A stretch of DNA of 64,000 nt from Palsa-504 sp963808615 (GCA_963808615.1 CAWEGV010000002.1:193506-257505), one strand, 5' to 3'. Counted from the first letter of the stretch, positions 36,094 to 45,795 are shown. Numbers and translations are program-made. Notes: generated from the letters alone by a model not told the origin.

Positions 36094-38445
36094 ATGAACG
36101 CCGATCTCGACGGCGAGGATTCCCGTTGGCTGATCGTCGAGGACGGCTTCACGGCGGCGCTGGCCAACACCTACGAGACGCTCTTCACCACCGGCAACGG
36201 ATACCTCGGGGCGAGGGGCTCCCTGGAGGAGAGCCATGAGGGTGCACTGCCGGGGACCTTCCTGCGCGGTGTCTTCGATCACCACGACTCCGCGGTCATC
36301 GACCTGGTCAAGGCGCCCGACTGGCTGACGTTGGCCGTCGTGGTCAACGGCATCAGACTGGACGTGACATCGGTCTCAGTCGTCCGCCACCGGCGAATAC
36401 TCGACATGCGGGAGGGCGCGGTGTTCCGCGACACCGTGTTCGAGGACTCCGAAGGCCGCCGGACCCGGTTCGAGAGCGTCCACTTCGCCAGCAGTGCCGA
36501 CCAGCATCTATGCTGCCTGCGGGCCCGGATCACGCCGGAGAACCACACGGCGCCGGTAATTGTCCACAGTGGTATCGACGGCACGGGATACAACCTGGAC
36601 CGGCGGCCCATATACACCGAGCCGCCACCGGACGATCCGCACATGAAGTGGCACAAGTGGGCCCAATCTAAGCACTTCGACGAGGTGGCCCGCGAACAAC
36701 TCCCGGACGGCATCTACCTGGAGACTCGGACCATCGACACCGGCATCACCATCGGGTACGCCGCAATTACGACGGTGGCGCCGTCAGGCGGGTCCGGCGT
36801 CAGACAGCGGTACAAACACATCGAGCAGGTCTCCCGTGCGCAGGTGGCCGCGGGCGACACGCTCACCGTGGAGAAGCTTGTCGCCGTCTACACCTCTCGC
36901 GACGTCGCCGCGGCCTCGGTCCGCCAGGCGTGCCTGGACGAGCTCCGCCGCCATACCGCGGCCGGATTCGTGACGTGCCGCGAGCGGAACCGTGCGGCAT
37001 GGCAGGCAAAGTGGGCCGACTCCGACGTCACGATCGACGCAGACCCCGATGCGACCCGCGCCGTGCGGTTCAACATCTACCACCTCCTGATCGCGGCGAA
37101 CGAGTCGGATCCGCGTGTCAACATCGGGGCGAACAGCCTGTCGGGTGAGCGTTATCGGGGGCACGCGTTCTGGGACACCGAGGTGTTCATGCTCCCGTTC
37201 TTCATTTACACGCAGCCCGAGACGGCCCGCGCACTGCTGCTGTACCGCTACTACACCCTCGACGGCGCCAGGCGGAACGCGCGCGACGGAGGATTTCGCG
37301 GCGCGCGCTATGCGTGGGAGTCCGCCGACACCGGGGTGGAGACCACGCCGAAGTGGACGGTGGACGGTGTCCACCGGCTGTGGATGGGAGAGGAGGAGAT
37401 CCACGTCACCTGCGCGGTCGCGTACGGCCTGATAGCTTATGTCGCCGCGACGGGCGACCACGGGTTGATGACGGCCTACGGCGCGGAAGTCCTTTTCGAG
37501 ACGAGCCGCTTCTGGGCCGACCGCCTGGAGGCGATGCCGGACGGGCGGTATGCGCTGAGCAAGGTGGTCGGCCCCGACGAGTTCCACGAGCATGTCGACA
37601 ACAGCGCCTACACCAACTACCTGGTGCGGTGGCACCTGCAGCAAGCCGCGCACGTCTATGCCGATCTCGCGGTCACCCACCCCGGGGAACTGGCCAGCCT
37701 GTCCGAACGCATCGGGCTCGGACCGGATGAGGTTGAAGAGTGGCTCACCAGGGCCGAGCAGATTCGTCTGCCCGCCCGAAACGACGACGGAGTGATCGAG
37801 CAGTTCGACGGATACTTCGGGCTGGAGAGCCTTCCGGTAGCCCACGACGAGAACGGCATGCCGAAGTACCCTCCGGGTTATCACCATTACAACCTGGCGG
37901 GTACCAGGCTGCTCAAGCAGGCCGATGTGGTGATGCTGACCTACGTGCTTCCGGACGAGTTCCCGGATGACGTCAAGCGGGCCAATTACAACTACTATGA
38001 GCCGCTGACGCTGCACAAGTCGTCGCTGAGCACTGCGATCCACTCGATCATGGGCATTGAGGTCGGTGACCCCAGCCGCGCCGTCCAGTACTTCCGCCGG
38101 GCGGCATTTGTCGATCTCGTCGACAATCAGGGGAACACCCAGGAGGGCATTCACATAGCGTCCGCGGGCGGAACTTGGCAAATGATCGTCTGCGGATTCG
38201 GCGGATTCCGTGTGCGCAATGGCCAGATGACCTTCAAGCCATGGCTCCCGCCTGGCTGGAACGCCGTGGACTTCCGGCTCAAGTGGCACGGCAATACCGT
38301 ATCGGTGTCTGCGAATCACACCTCCGCGACATTCGTGCTGTCGGGTCCGGAAGGCTGTCGTGAGATGATCATCATCAATGGTCACGAGATAACACTTCAG
38401 GCCAATGCGAAGGTAACGGTTGACCTGCTGCGGGCACGACCCTGA
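36094..38445 (+). CDS. Glycoside hydrolase family 65 disaccharide phosphorylase
   Basis: A 783-residue GH65 enzyme. The N-terminal beta-sandwich begins with the segment DGFTAALANTYETLFTTGNGYLGARGS. The (alpha/alpha)6 barrel carries the general acid E496 in VVGPDEFHEHVDNSAYTN and the phosphate-site loop HKSSLSTAIHS (from H641). Family members phosphorolyse alpha-glucobioses (maltose, trehalose, kojibiose, nigerose) to beta-glucose 1-phosphate. The exact substrate cannot be told. With the binding protein, symporter and kinase it forms a disaccharide catabolic operon inside the island. Confidence 0.93.
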   Translation: MNADLDGEDSRWLIVEDGFTAALANTYETLFTTGNGYLGARGSLEESHEGALPGTFLRGVFDHHDSAVIDLVKAPDWLTLAVVVNGIRLDVTSVSVVRHRRILDMREGAVFRDTVFEDSEGRRTRFESVHFASSADQHLCCLRARITPENHTAPVIVHSGIDGTGYNLDRRPIYTEPPPDDPHMKWHKWAQSKHFDEVAREQLPDGIYLETRTIDTGITIGYAAITTVAPSGGSGVRQRYKHIEQVSRAQVAAGDTLTVEKLVAVYTSRDVAAASVRQACLDELRRHTAAGFVTCRERNRAAWQAKWADSDVTIDADPDATRAVRFNIYHLLIAANESDPRVNIGANSLSGERYRGHAFWDTEVFMLPFFIYTQPETARALLLYRYYTLDGARRNARDGGFRGARYAWESADTGVETTPKWTVDGVHRLWMGEEEIHVTCAVAYGLIAYVAATGDHGLMTAYGAEVLFETSRFWADRLEAMPDGRYALSKVVGPDEFHEHVDNSAYTNYLVRWHLQQAAHVYADLAVTHPGELASLSERIGLGPDEVEEWLTRAEQIRLPARNDDGVIEQFDGYFGLESLPVAHDENGMPKYPPGYHHYNLAGTRLLKQADVVMLTYVLPDEFPDDVKRANYNYYEPLTLHKSSLSTAIHSIMGIEVGDPSRAVQYFRRAAFVDLVDNQGNTQEGIHIASAGGTWQMIVCGFGGFRVRNGQMTFKPWLPPGWNAVDFRLKWHGNTVSVSANHTSATFVLSGPEGCREMIIINGHEITLQANAKVTVDLLRARP

Positions 38446-39606
38446 TAGCCCGGCACCCATCGTCCACCCGGGCAGCACGACCCTGGTACGGCTGGGCGCA
38501 CTCGGCCGCGCGTCGCCGCACCGCCGCCTCGACGGCCATGCGCCCATCCGGGCGGCCGCATACCCCGCTTGCACCACCAAATTCAGACCGGAACGCGCCG
38601 ACTGACACAGGCCTGGCGTCACAGGCAGCGGATGGCGTCATAACTGGGCGTTCTGCACGCGCGTGTCCCATCACGATGCTCAATTCCCAGGCACACAAAA
38701 TCGGCGTTCTGTAATTGTTTGAACCAAGAACAAGGTCCCGCTTGTCACGCTACGCAAACTGCGAAGAACGCTAACCGAGCCTGTTGTAACCGGCCTGAAT
38801 CGCCATCGACGATATGATCTTCCGTTTTTCAGGAGGTCTATCATCCTGAGAGCACTTACCCGGGAAAGGCTCCAACAGCCCAGCTCAGGCGCATCGCCGC
38901 TGCTGGCCGGCTATTCCCTGTGGCCTTAACACGCATTAACAAGTGTACCGGAGTGTGCCGTTTCGTCCGTGGATTCCTGTGGGGATCGGCCACCGTGTCG
39001 CGGACTTGTGGGGTTTCTGTGGGGCTCGCAGAAGCCCCTGACTTGCCTGGCCGGACCGACACGGGGCATCCCCCAGGGCTGTGACCATTCAGGCAAGGAG
39101 TTTCGTCACAGGTCGGTATGCGTAGCGGGTCAGCCTGCCTGTCCGCAGGTGAATCGGTGTACCGGGCTGTCCGGAAGTGACCGTGAGTACCCGGCGTTTA
39201 CCGGCCGATCGGGCACGCAACGGGCACGGGCTTGCTTCGGGGAGCATCTGATCCGTAGGAGTAGGCGGACTGTCCAGGGCTGTCCAGTGGTGGCTGTCTG
39301 CTGGCCTGATGTTCCAGGGCCGTCGTCCTGCGTCGGTAGCTGGCTACCGTCTTGGCTACAGTCGAGAGGCTGGCCCGCAGCCCGAGCGCTCGAACCCTAA
39401 CCGCATTAGCAGCTCGGATCGCGGTCGTCCGGATCGGTTCAGGCTGGACCCGTGTCCTTGCCCGGTCCCCCTGGACGGCGCCGCACGGTGGTGAAGTGCA
39501 AGCGAAACTGCAACCACGCGAGCGACCGTGACTCACCGCTGACCACACCATCAAACCATCACGTTAAGAGACGACGCTCCTAGCTGAGGCGCCGAAGAGC
39601 GGCCGG
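38446..39606. other. Long gap with recombinase relics
   Basis: 1.16 kb without an intact gene. A short hairpin (38448-38453 with 38468-38473) may end the sugar operon. The 26-bp stretch 39203-39228 is identical to 45113-45138, inside a recombinase remnant, and reads ADRARNGHG, the style of integrase C-termini. Two TGGCTAC motifs occur near 39340-39360. The stretch is read as the decayed end of an integrated element. Confidence 0.5.
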
Positions 39607-39969
39607 TCAGATGAAGGGTCCCTTCATCTGACGGGCGTTGCCCGTTCCGAGGTTCGCTCGGTCGCGGAGCACGGACTCGAACGCGTCGGGCCTTTCGGGG
39701 GTGACGATGGGACTGACCTTGCCTCCGAGGTCGACGACGAAGCCGGCCTTCTTCTTCGGTCGCTTCGTGTCGAGGTTGGCCCAGTACCGCGGGTTGCCCG
39801 TTCCCCAGATGCGCCACTTGCCGGACCAGACGCCCTTGATCTCGATGCGTTGGAGGCCCTTGACCTGCGTGTACGGGATGCTCTTGGTACCGAATGGGAA
39901 GTAGTAGGAGTGGATCTCCAGCCGGTCAGGGCCGCACACGATCGTGCCGTCGTCATAGGTGTCGGTCAC
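39607..39969 (-). CDS. Small PH-like protein of unknown function
   Basis: A 120-residue protein starting at GTG 39969 behind GGAGGAGG. The sequence is beta-rich (GTIVCGPDRLEIHSYYFPFG, YTQVKGLQRIEIKGVWSGKWRIWGTGNPRYWANLDTKRPKKKAGFVVDLGG in pieces) and resembles small PH-domain-like proteins of actinobacteria. There is no signal peptide. It sits alone between recombinase relics and the group II intron. Function unknown. Confidence 0.75.
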   Translation of the reverse strand: MTDTYDDGTIVCGPDRLEIHSYYFPFGTKSIPYTQVKGLQRIEIKGVWSGKWRIWGTGNPRYWANLDTKRPKKKAGFVVDLGGKVSPIVTPERPDAFESVLRDRANLGTGNARQMKGPFI

Positions 39970-40460
39970 GTTCGAACCTCCTCCATAGAGCTCCTCTATG
40001 GTGATCACAATGATGTACTCCTGCGGGCCGATACGCAGCGGCAGCCTGCGGCAGCTGCTCAGGCACAACCTCAGGTGCCGCGTTGCTGGCAGCCTGGCCA
40101 TCGGCAGGCCGCCCGTCACCATGGCATGGGGGTAGGAGGAGAAGGAAAACCGCCGTGCTCACGACGGATGTCGGCGTCATCGAGTACGGTAGCCAGTCTG
40201 GCCAGGTGTCGGCGTTCCCGCTGGTCTGCGGTCGGCTAAGGATGTGAGTCTCCTACTTTCCCCCGTCCTCCTCGTAGGCGCCGAATCCTTGTGAGCGGTC
40301 GCCGGGTCTAGGGGCGGCGAAGCCGATCGCATGCGACGGCCCGGAGGGCCGCCCTAGACGCGGTGGCAGCGAACTGGACAATCGGGAGCGAGGAAGACGG
40401 CCTCCGCGCTGCTCCTGATCAGTGTCGCTTGAGCCACCTTTGATCACCGTGCCCTGCGGT
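39970..40460. other. Intergenic upstream of the group II intron
   Basis: No gene is recognised. It contains the likely 5' exon of the intron insertion site and the promoter side of the PH-like gene. Confidence 0.45.
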
Positions 40461-42460
40461 GTGTGGCCCGGCGTGCGCCGGGCGGGCCTCGGCAAGGCTG
40501 AGCCCGGCGCTGACGCCGGGCCAGCGGCGCCGCAGGCGCCGCCTTGAGTACGCCCGGCATGGGCGATCGCTTGGGGGGGAAAGTTCCCTGGAGGAAGAGG
40601 TGATGCTAACTCCGAGCCGGAGGCAACTGCGTCGCCGTGAGGCGGGGTGGGAAGGAAGCCCGAGGCGAATCCCTGTACCGGGGAACACGAACCGCGTAGG
40701 AGGCGGGGCGATCTGGGTGAGCCTGCTCAAGGAGGTAAAGCCCGTCATCACCGACAGGGTCGTCACGTAAACGCGGCGGGCGTAGGGGGAAGGTGGTCGT
40801 TCTTATCCGGGGAGGTCTGCCTGGGTGCCGGTTGTGCTGTGGTGTCGCCGCGCCGGCGGCCTCCGCTGCGAGGCGGGGGCTGACCGGGCAGAAGTCAGCA
40901 GAGGTCGTAGTACCGGCCGGGATCAGGGAAGGGGCCGGGAAGGGCCGGACGTCAGGTGAGACGGAGGAATCGGTGTTGCTCGTGCTGGCCGCGGTGATCG
41001 CAGCCATCCCGCCGAGGCGGGCCAGCTGCGGGGGGAGACGGTGAGTTCCGTTGAGTACCGCAGCTGAGCGTAGCGGCCGGCCGGCGCGCCCCGGGGATGC
41101 TGTCATCCCCGGCCTGGAGGTTTCCTTGTGGGAGCGGATGCTCTCGCCGGAGAATCTGGGCCGGGCGTTGAGGCGTGTCAGGGCCAACGGCGGCGCGCCT
41201 GGTGTGGACGGCATGACCACGGAGGAGCTTGTCCCGTGGCTGCGCGAGCACTGGGCGCCCGTCCGGCAGGCCCTGGACGCGGGCACGTACCGGCCGTCGC
41301 CGGTCCGCCGGGTGGTGATCCCCAAGCCCGGGGGCGGCGAGCGGTTGCTGGGGGTGCCTACCTGCCTGGACCGGCTGATCCAGCAGGCTATCGCGCAGGT
41401 GCTCACGCCGGTTTTCGACCCGGGTTTCCCGGGGTCGTCGTTCGGGTTCCGTCCCGGCCGGTCCGCCCGCCAGGCGGTGCGGGCCGCGCGGCGGTGCATC
41501 GCCGACGGCCTGGTGTGGGTCGCAGACATCGATTTGGACCGGTTCTTTGACCGGGTTCAGTTCGATGTGCTGATGGCGCGGGTGGCGCGCAAGGTGGATG
41601 ACCGCAAGATCCTCAAGCTCATCCGGAGCTATCTGGAGGCCGGGGTGATGGCCGGCGGGATCAAGCAGGAGACGGCGGAGGGGACCCCGCAGGGTTCTCC
41701 GCTGTCGCCGGTCTTGTCGAACATCATGCTGGATGATCTGGACCGGGAGCTGTGGCAGCGTGGTCACAGGTTCGTCCGTTACGCTGACGACCTCCGGGTC
41801 TTCGTGCGGAGCGAACGGGCTGCTCAGAGGGTGTTCGAGAGCGTCTGCGGCGTGATCGAACGGCGGCTGAAGCTGAAGGTGAACCGGGAGAAGTCCTCGA
41901 TCCGGCACGCCGCGCAGGCGACGCTGCTGGGCTTCGGGTTCTTCTTCGACGGCCCGCGGGCCGGGATCCGGATCGCCCCCAAGGCGATCCAGCGGCTGAA
42001 AGATCAGCTGCGGATGCTGACCCGGCGGCGCTGGAGCGTGTCGATGGACTACCGCATCGGCAGGCTCAACCGGCTCATCACCGGCTGGATGGCCTACTTC
42101 CGGCTCGCCCAGCGCGTCAGCGTGCTCGGCAAGCTGGACGGATGGCTGCGCCGCCGCCTGCGGCAGATCCGCTGGAAGGAATGGAAGACCACCGCCGCTA
42201 AGCGGCACAACCTGCGAATACGCGGCATCTCCGAAAGCGAGGCCCGGAAATGGGCCGGTGTCAGCAGGAGATACTGGAAGGTCGCAGGCTCCCAGATCCT
42301 CCAGGTATCCCTGCCCAACTCATACTGGCACCGTCTCGGCCTGAAGACCCTGAGCCAGACCTGGCAGCGTCTCAACCCAACGGCCTGACGAACCGCCGGA
42401 TGCGGACCCGCATGTCCGGTGGTGTGAGAGGGGGCGGGGCGACCCCGCCCCCTACTCGAT
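40461..42460 (+). mobile_element. Group II intron with its own reverse transcriptase
   Basis: The 5' end is placed at about 40461 on a GTGTG-type start followed by strongly structured GC-rich sequence; GTGCG at 40473 is an alternative. The 3' end near 42460 follows a domain V hairpin at about 42392-42424 (CCGCCGGATGCGG paired with CGCATGTCCGGTGG) and a domain VI stem (GGGGGCGGGG with CCCCGCCCCC) bearing a bulged A. All parts needed for splicing appear present, so it may be active. Boundaries are accurate to about 15 bp. Confidence 0.8.
41051..42388 (+). CDS. ltrA: Group II intron reverse transcriptase/maturase
   Basis: 445 residues. Reverse-transcriptase blocks are in order: GAPGVDGMT, RRVVIPKPGGGERLLGVPTCLDRLIQQAIAQ (in pieces), SFGFRPGRSARQAV, DIDLDRFFDRV, EGTPQGSPLSPVLSN, and the active site YADD at 244-247. 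The maturase X domain follows, with IGRLNRLITGWMAYF. No HNH endonuclease domain is seen. It promotes splicing and retrohoming of its own intron. The TTG at 41051 is the first start in frame; a later start is possible. Confidence 0.93.
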   Translation: MSTAAERSGRPARPGDAVIPGLEVSLWERMLSPENLGRALRRVRANGGAPGVDGMTTEELVPWLREHWAPVRQALDAGTYRPSPVRRVVIPKPGGGERLLGVPTCLDRLIQQAIAQVLTPVFDPGFPGSSFGFRPGRSARQAVRAARRCIADGLVWVADIDLDRFFDRVQFDVLMARVARKVDDRKILKLIRSYLEAGVMAGGIKQETAEGTPQGSPLSPVLSNIMLDDLDRELWQRGHRFVRYADDLRVFVRSERAAQRVFESVCGVIERRLKLKVNREKSSIRHAAQATLLGFGFFFDGPRAGIRIAPKAIQRLKDQLRMLTRRRWSVSMDYRIGRLNRLITGWMAYFRLAQRVSVLGKLDGWLRRRLRQIRWKEWKTTAAKRHNLRIRGISESEARKWAGVSRRYWKVAGSQILQVSLPNSYWHRLGLKTLSQTWQRLNPTA

Positions 42461-42463
42461 TCC

Positions 42464-42510
42464 TAAGAACGGCCAAATTCGGCAATGCAGCGCCTAACCC
42501 TAACCAAGGG
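42464..42510. repeat. 41-47-bp direct repeat, copy 1
   Basis: It matches 43302-43342 exactly, apart from a 6-bp duplication (CCTAAC doubled). It begins immediately after the group II intron and flanks the HIT gene together with copy 2. Confidence 0.8.
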
Positions 42511-42777
42511 CTCCTGCCTTGGCTCACGATCATGGGTTCGCGGCGGCCAAGTCTCGCTGACCTGTGAGTTTGCTGTTCGTGATTGCTGAAGTTGCGCACT
42601 AAAGCGCTGGCCGTAGGGTGGTGGCCTGGTGCCATATGTGCGGACAGTGAAGACGGTGTGGGACGCGATGGCCGCGCAAGGTCGTGTACTCGTCGCGGCG
42701 GGTCGCGGGATATCGAGCACATCGGGTCGGACGGCGGCGCGGCAGCGGATGTCTGGCTCCGGCCGGAGCTGGTTTCA

Positions 42778-43200
42778 TCACTCGGCCATGTGCTTGCCGG
42801 TGCCAGGACGCCAAGGGTCTGGCCGCCTATTAGCGGGATCCTTGATCCCCGATCGGACGCCCTGGTTGGCCATCGGCTCGTCATCGAAGCGCGGGATGAC
42901 ATGCAGGTGAGGGTGGAGCCCGTTGTCGTTCCAGCCGAGCGTGTAGCTGTCCGGAGCGAGCCGCTTGTGCAGCTCGGTTCGAACGAGAAGCAGAAGTTCC
43001 CGCGTTGCTGCCCACTCCTCGGCGGTCAGGTCGAACAGAGAAGCCCGGTGAACTTTGGGGACGATGCCGCCGCAGCCTGGAATGACGTCGGGCGGATCAC
43101 GGGGGTCTCTGGTCGAGGCGTAGATACAGAACTCGTTCTCGAAGTACAGGTCCGCCTCGCGCAGCCTGTCGTGATCGCAAAAGACACAGCCTTCGGTCAT
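42778..43200 (-). CDS. HIT-family nucleotide hydrolase/transferase
   Basis: A 140-residue protein. The zinc-type N-terminus is CVFCDHD, the beta-strand region is GGIVPKVHRASLFDLTAEEW, and the HIT motif is HPHLHVIPRF, with the middle His expected to be the nucleophile. Family members split nucleoside phosphoramidates or dinucleoside polyphosphates. It lies between two 41-bp direct repeats. The repeats may have moved it as a cassette. Substrate unknown. Confidence 0.88.
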   Translation of the reverse strand: MTEGCVFCDHDRLREADLYFENEFCIYASTRDPRDPPDVIPGCGGIVPKVHRASLFDLTAEEWAATRELLLLVRTELHKRLAPDSYTLGWNDNGLHPHLHVIPRFDDEPMANQGVRSGIKDPANRRPDPWRPGTGKHMAE

Positions 43201-43296
43201 AGGACCGTTCTACTCGCCGACCGGGAGTGAGTAAACGAATTGAGCCATCGTCTCGCCGCGCGACCATCCCAGATGAGATAGCTAATTTGAGCCACG

Positions 43297-43578
43297 TCAG
43301 GTAAGAACGGCCAAATTCGGCAATGCAGCGCCTAACCAAGGGCTGGTCCGGTGGTGCCGGATGTCGTGCGGCGGCTCGTAGAACATGGTCTGCCAGTGCT
43401 CGGCGTGGCACGTGTCGCACGAGATCCAGAGGTGGCCCATGCCCCGACCGCGCTCGGCGGCGTCGCGGGCTGGTGTGCAGATGCAGGGCATCCAGCCGAT
43501 TCGCTGCGGCATGCCTGGTGCCACCGAGTGACCGAACGGGCACTGCTCTGGTCTGTGTTCGAACAAAGATACGGGCAT
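43297..43578 (-). CDS. Small Cys-rich protein, C-terminus replaced by repeat
   Basis: Starting at ATG 43578, the frame reads MPVSLFEHRPEQCPFGHSVAPGM (in pieces), WMPCIC, and LWISCDTCHAEHWQTMFYEPPHDIRHHR. The Cys and His residues suggest a zinc-binding fold. The last dozen residues are encoded by the direct repeat 43302-43342, so the natural C-terminus may be lost. Function unknown. Confidence 0.6.
   Translation of the reverse strand: MPVSLFEHRPEQCPFGHSVAPGMPQRIGWMPCICTPARDAAERGRGMGHLWISCDTCHAEHWQTMFYEPPHDIRHHRTSPWLGAALPNLAVLT
43302..43342. repeat. 41-bp direct repeat, copy 2
   Basis: Identical to copy 1 at 42464-42510 apart from the 6-bp insertion there. The two copies are about 0.84 kb apart in the same orientation. 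Confidence 0.8.
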
Positions 43579-43674
43579 GTAGATGATCATGCCCGGCCTG
43601 GCGACCGGTAGTCATGGGTCCCGGCCACGACTACGGCTCCGAGGCGCGCTGTGCGCTGTCGTAGGGTGGCTGGC

Positions 43675-44335
43675 GTGATCGGCGCGGTGGTCTTCGATGT
43701 CGGTGAAGTGCCTGGTGGATGAGACTCGGGAGTACGGGACCTGGGCGGACTGGCTGGGCGTCCCGCGGCATGTGTTCTCGGCGGTCTTCGGCGCGGTGAT
43801 CGCGCGTGGCCAGGACTACCGGGAGACCTTCCAGGTCTTCCAGCCCGGGTTCGACCTGGACAAGGCCCGGCAGCAGCGGGCCGATGCGGGCAGGCCCGAG
43901 TGGTTCGGCGAGGATGACCTGTACCCCGATGCCCGGCCGACGCTGGCCCGGCTCCGGGATCAGGGCCTGTGGGTCGGCATCGCCGGGAACCAGACGGCCC
44001 GGGCGGGCGGCCTCTTGCGTGGCCTCGGCCTGCCTGCGGACATGATCGCCACTTCGGATGACTGGGGCGTGACCAAGCCCGATCCGGGGTTCTTCCGGAA
44101 GATGATCGAGGTGTCCCCGTGCGGTCCGGGCGGGACTTTGTATGTGGGTGACCGGCTGGATAATGACATCGTGCCTGCGGCGCGGCTGGGGTTGCGGACG
44201 GCGCTGATCAAGCGCGGGCCGTGGGCGGTGATCTGGCAAGATGACCCGGCCGCGGCCCGGGTGCCGGCGCTGCGGATCGATTCGCTGGCCGAGCTGTCCG
44301 GCAGGATCGCGGCGTGTAACGCTGCAGCGTGCTGA
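43675..44335 (+). pseudogene. HAD-superfamily hydrolase with one frameshift
   Basis: GTG 43675 opens VIGAVVFDVGE, the first HAD motif with the nucleophile Asp. One extra base near 43708 breaks the frame. The following frame continues CLVDETREYGTWADWLGVP and carries the Ser/Thr motif GIAGNQT, the Lys region GVTKPDP and the acidic motif LYVGDRLDNDIVPA. An internal ATG at 43697 would give a protein lacking the nucleophile. It is a phosphatase-like enzyme if repaired. It converges on a TPR fragment. Confidence 0.78.
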
Positions 44336-44998
44336 GGGTGGCCTGCCAGCCGTAGAGCAGGTCATCGAGCCGCTGTACGCACTCCAGCTCGGCGTCGGGC
44401 TGGAGGGCCTTGCGGACGTCCAGGACCCGGTCCATGCCGGTGGCGTACCAGCTGGTGCCGAGCAGCTCCAGGGCTTGCTCGGCGTGGGCGCAGGCGGCTT
44501 CGGGGTTGTGCTGGGCGGCTTCGACGGCGGCCAGGTCCCCGAGGATCACGCTGCGCCCCCTGTTGCCCGCGACCGACGGGTCATTCAGCGCGGCTTGAAG
44601 GGTCTCCTTGGCTTGCGGCAGGTGCCCGGCTTTGAGCTGGGTGTTCCCTTTGAACGCGGCGAGCCGGGCCGGGGAGAACCAGGTGAACCAGTCCGGTGAG
44701 GCGTACTGGCTGCCCGCGGCCATGACCGATTCGGCGTGGTCGATCAGCCGCAACGCCTCGCGGGTGCGTCCGCTGATGGTCTCGCATTCGGCTTCGACCG
44801 CATCAAGCCAGGCTAGGAACTCGGCTGAGGCTGGTCCCCGGCGCGCGTAGGTGCGGGCGGCGCGCATCCGGTTGGCTGTCTCGTCGCGGTGGCCGACCCA
44901 GCCGGGAATGAAGGCCGCGTGCGCCAGGATCGCCGATCCGAGCAGGGCGTCGTCGGCCTCACCGGCCGCCTGCAGGGCGCCGGACAGGAACGCTCGCC
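44208..44998 (-). pseudogene. TPR regulator C-terminal fragment
   Basis: The minus frame from 44998 (RRAFLSGALQAAGEADDALLGSAILAHAAF in pieces, RRGPASAEFLAWLDAVEAECE, LAAFKGNTQLKAGHLPQAKETLQAAL) is the repeat-helix end of actinobacterial XRE-type regulators with TPRs. The helix-turn-helix half is missing because the gene is joined to a recombinase fragment at 44999. The 3' end overlaps the HAD gene, so its true stop is uncertain. Confidence 0.7.
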
Positions 44999-45167
44999 TG
45001 AGCGGCCGGTCCTCAACGTTGCCCAGGTCTACGCCGTGGCCGATGCGGTCGGTGGCCGCTACCGCGCCCTGGTGCTGCTCGCTGTTTTCGGCAGTCTGCG
45101 ATGGGGTGAGCTGGCCGATCGGGCACGCAACGGGCACGACGACGGGGCAGGGCATAAAGAGCATTGA
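44999..45167 (+). pseudogene. Tyrosine recombinase fragment with internal deletion
   Basis: The plus frame reads ERPVLNVAQVYAVADAVGGRYR, LVLLAVFGSLRWGELA (box I Arg region), and then directly ADRARNGHDDGAG, the style of integrase C-termini, before a stop at 45167. The catalytic His/Arg/Tyr part between is deleted. It lies 44 bp from the right island repeat. Confidence 0.7.
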
Positions 45168-45211
45168 CGGTCAATCTGACCGCATACGTGCTGACCTGGT
45201 GTTTCGGTCGA

Positions 45212-45520
45212 GCGCGCCCGGCAGGATTCGAACCCGCGACCCGCTGCTTAGAAGGTACCGCTGGAGAGTCGTGCGACGTCGCCTGGCGTCGCTCTACGGG
45301 CCATCTAGCAGCAGTTACTGCGGCTGACTGTCGGAGGATGTCGCTCGGCATCGGTCTCCATTGGCTCACCTATTGGCTCACCAAAATTTAGTTGTCTTTG
45401 CTAACGTTCGAATAATAGAAAATGATGGCGAGCACGAGTTACTTCGGTCGTTCCAACCCGCGAGCTCACCACTCAGCTCGTGACAATGTGTCATCGACGG
45501 TCTCGAGGAGTGCGCACACT
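45212..45520. repeat. Right island repeat with tRNA-Arg(UCU) 3'-half (att-like)
   Basis: It corresponds to 23235-23461 (7 mismatches in 227 bp), followed without interruption by the counterpart of 25831-25912. It thus preserves the empty target of the IS5-type transposon. The same tRNA 3' half is present in the same orientation. Confidence 0.8.
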
Positions 45521-45795
45521 CCCGCCGATATGGTCGGCGACGAGGCTTGGGCTGTCCTTCCGCCTGGACGCGCAGATCAGACTGTTCGGTGCGGCGAGGG
45601 CGGGCCGGTGCTTTAGAAGAGAGACTGTCCGGCCTGGACTGCCGTGCGCACTGGCCTGCGCAGGCTGTGGTGCAGCGTCGGTGACCATCGTGAGCTGGCG
45701 ATTGCCGTGATCGCGATCACGGGTCCTGTCTAGATCCTGCGGATAGCCGGGTACCGTTGACTTTATAATACTATCGGTATTAACCTACCGATGTT
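45439..45795. other. Gap: end of island repeat and TetR promoter region
   Basis: After the repeat ends near 45520 no gene is recognised. The TetR promoter and operator lie at the right end. Confidence 0.5.
45764..45792 (+). promoter_or_regulatory. TetR-gene promoter and operator
   Basis: A perfect -10 TATAAT lies at 45764-45769. ATCGGTA (45773-45779) and TACCGAT (45786-45792) form a perfect inverted repeat with a 6-base spacer, over the expected transcription start. ATG 45796 follows at once, so the leader is very short. Autorepression by the TetR protein is inferred. Confidence 0.65.

Noticed and set aside
42480..42530. Integron attC site, because of GCCTAAC in the direct repeat
   Set aside because: No complementary GTTAGGC core lies at a suitable distance and no integron integrase is present.
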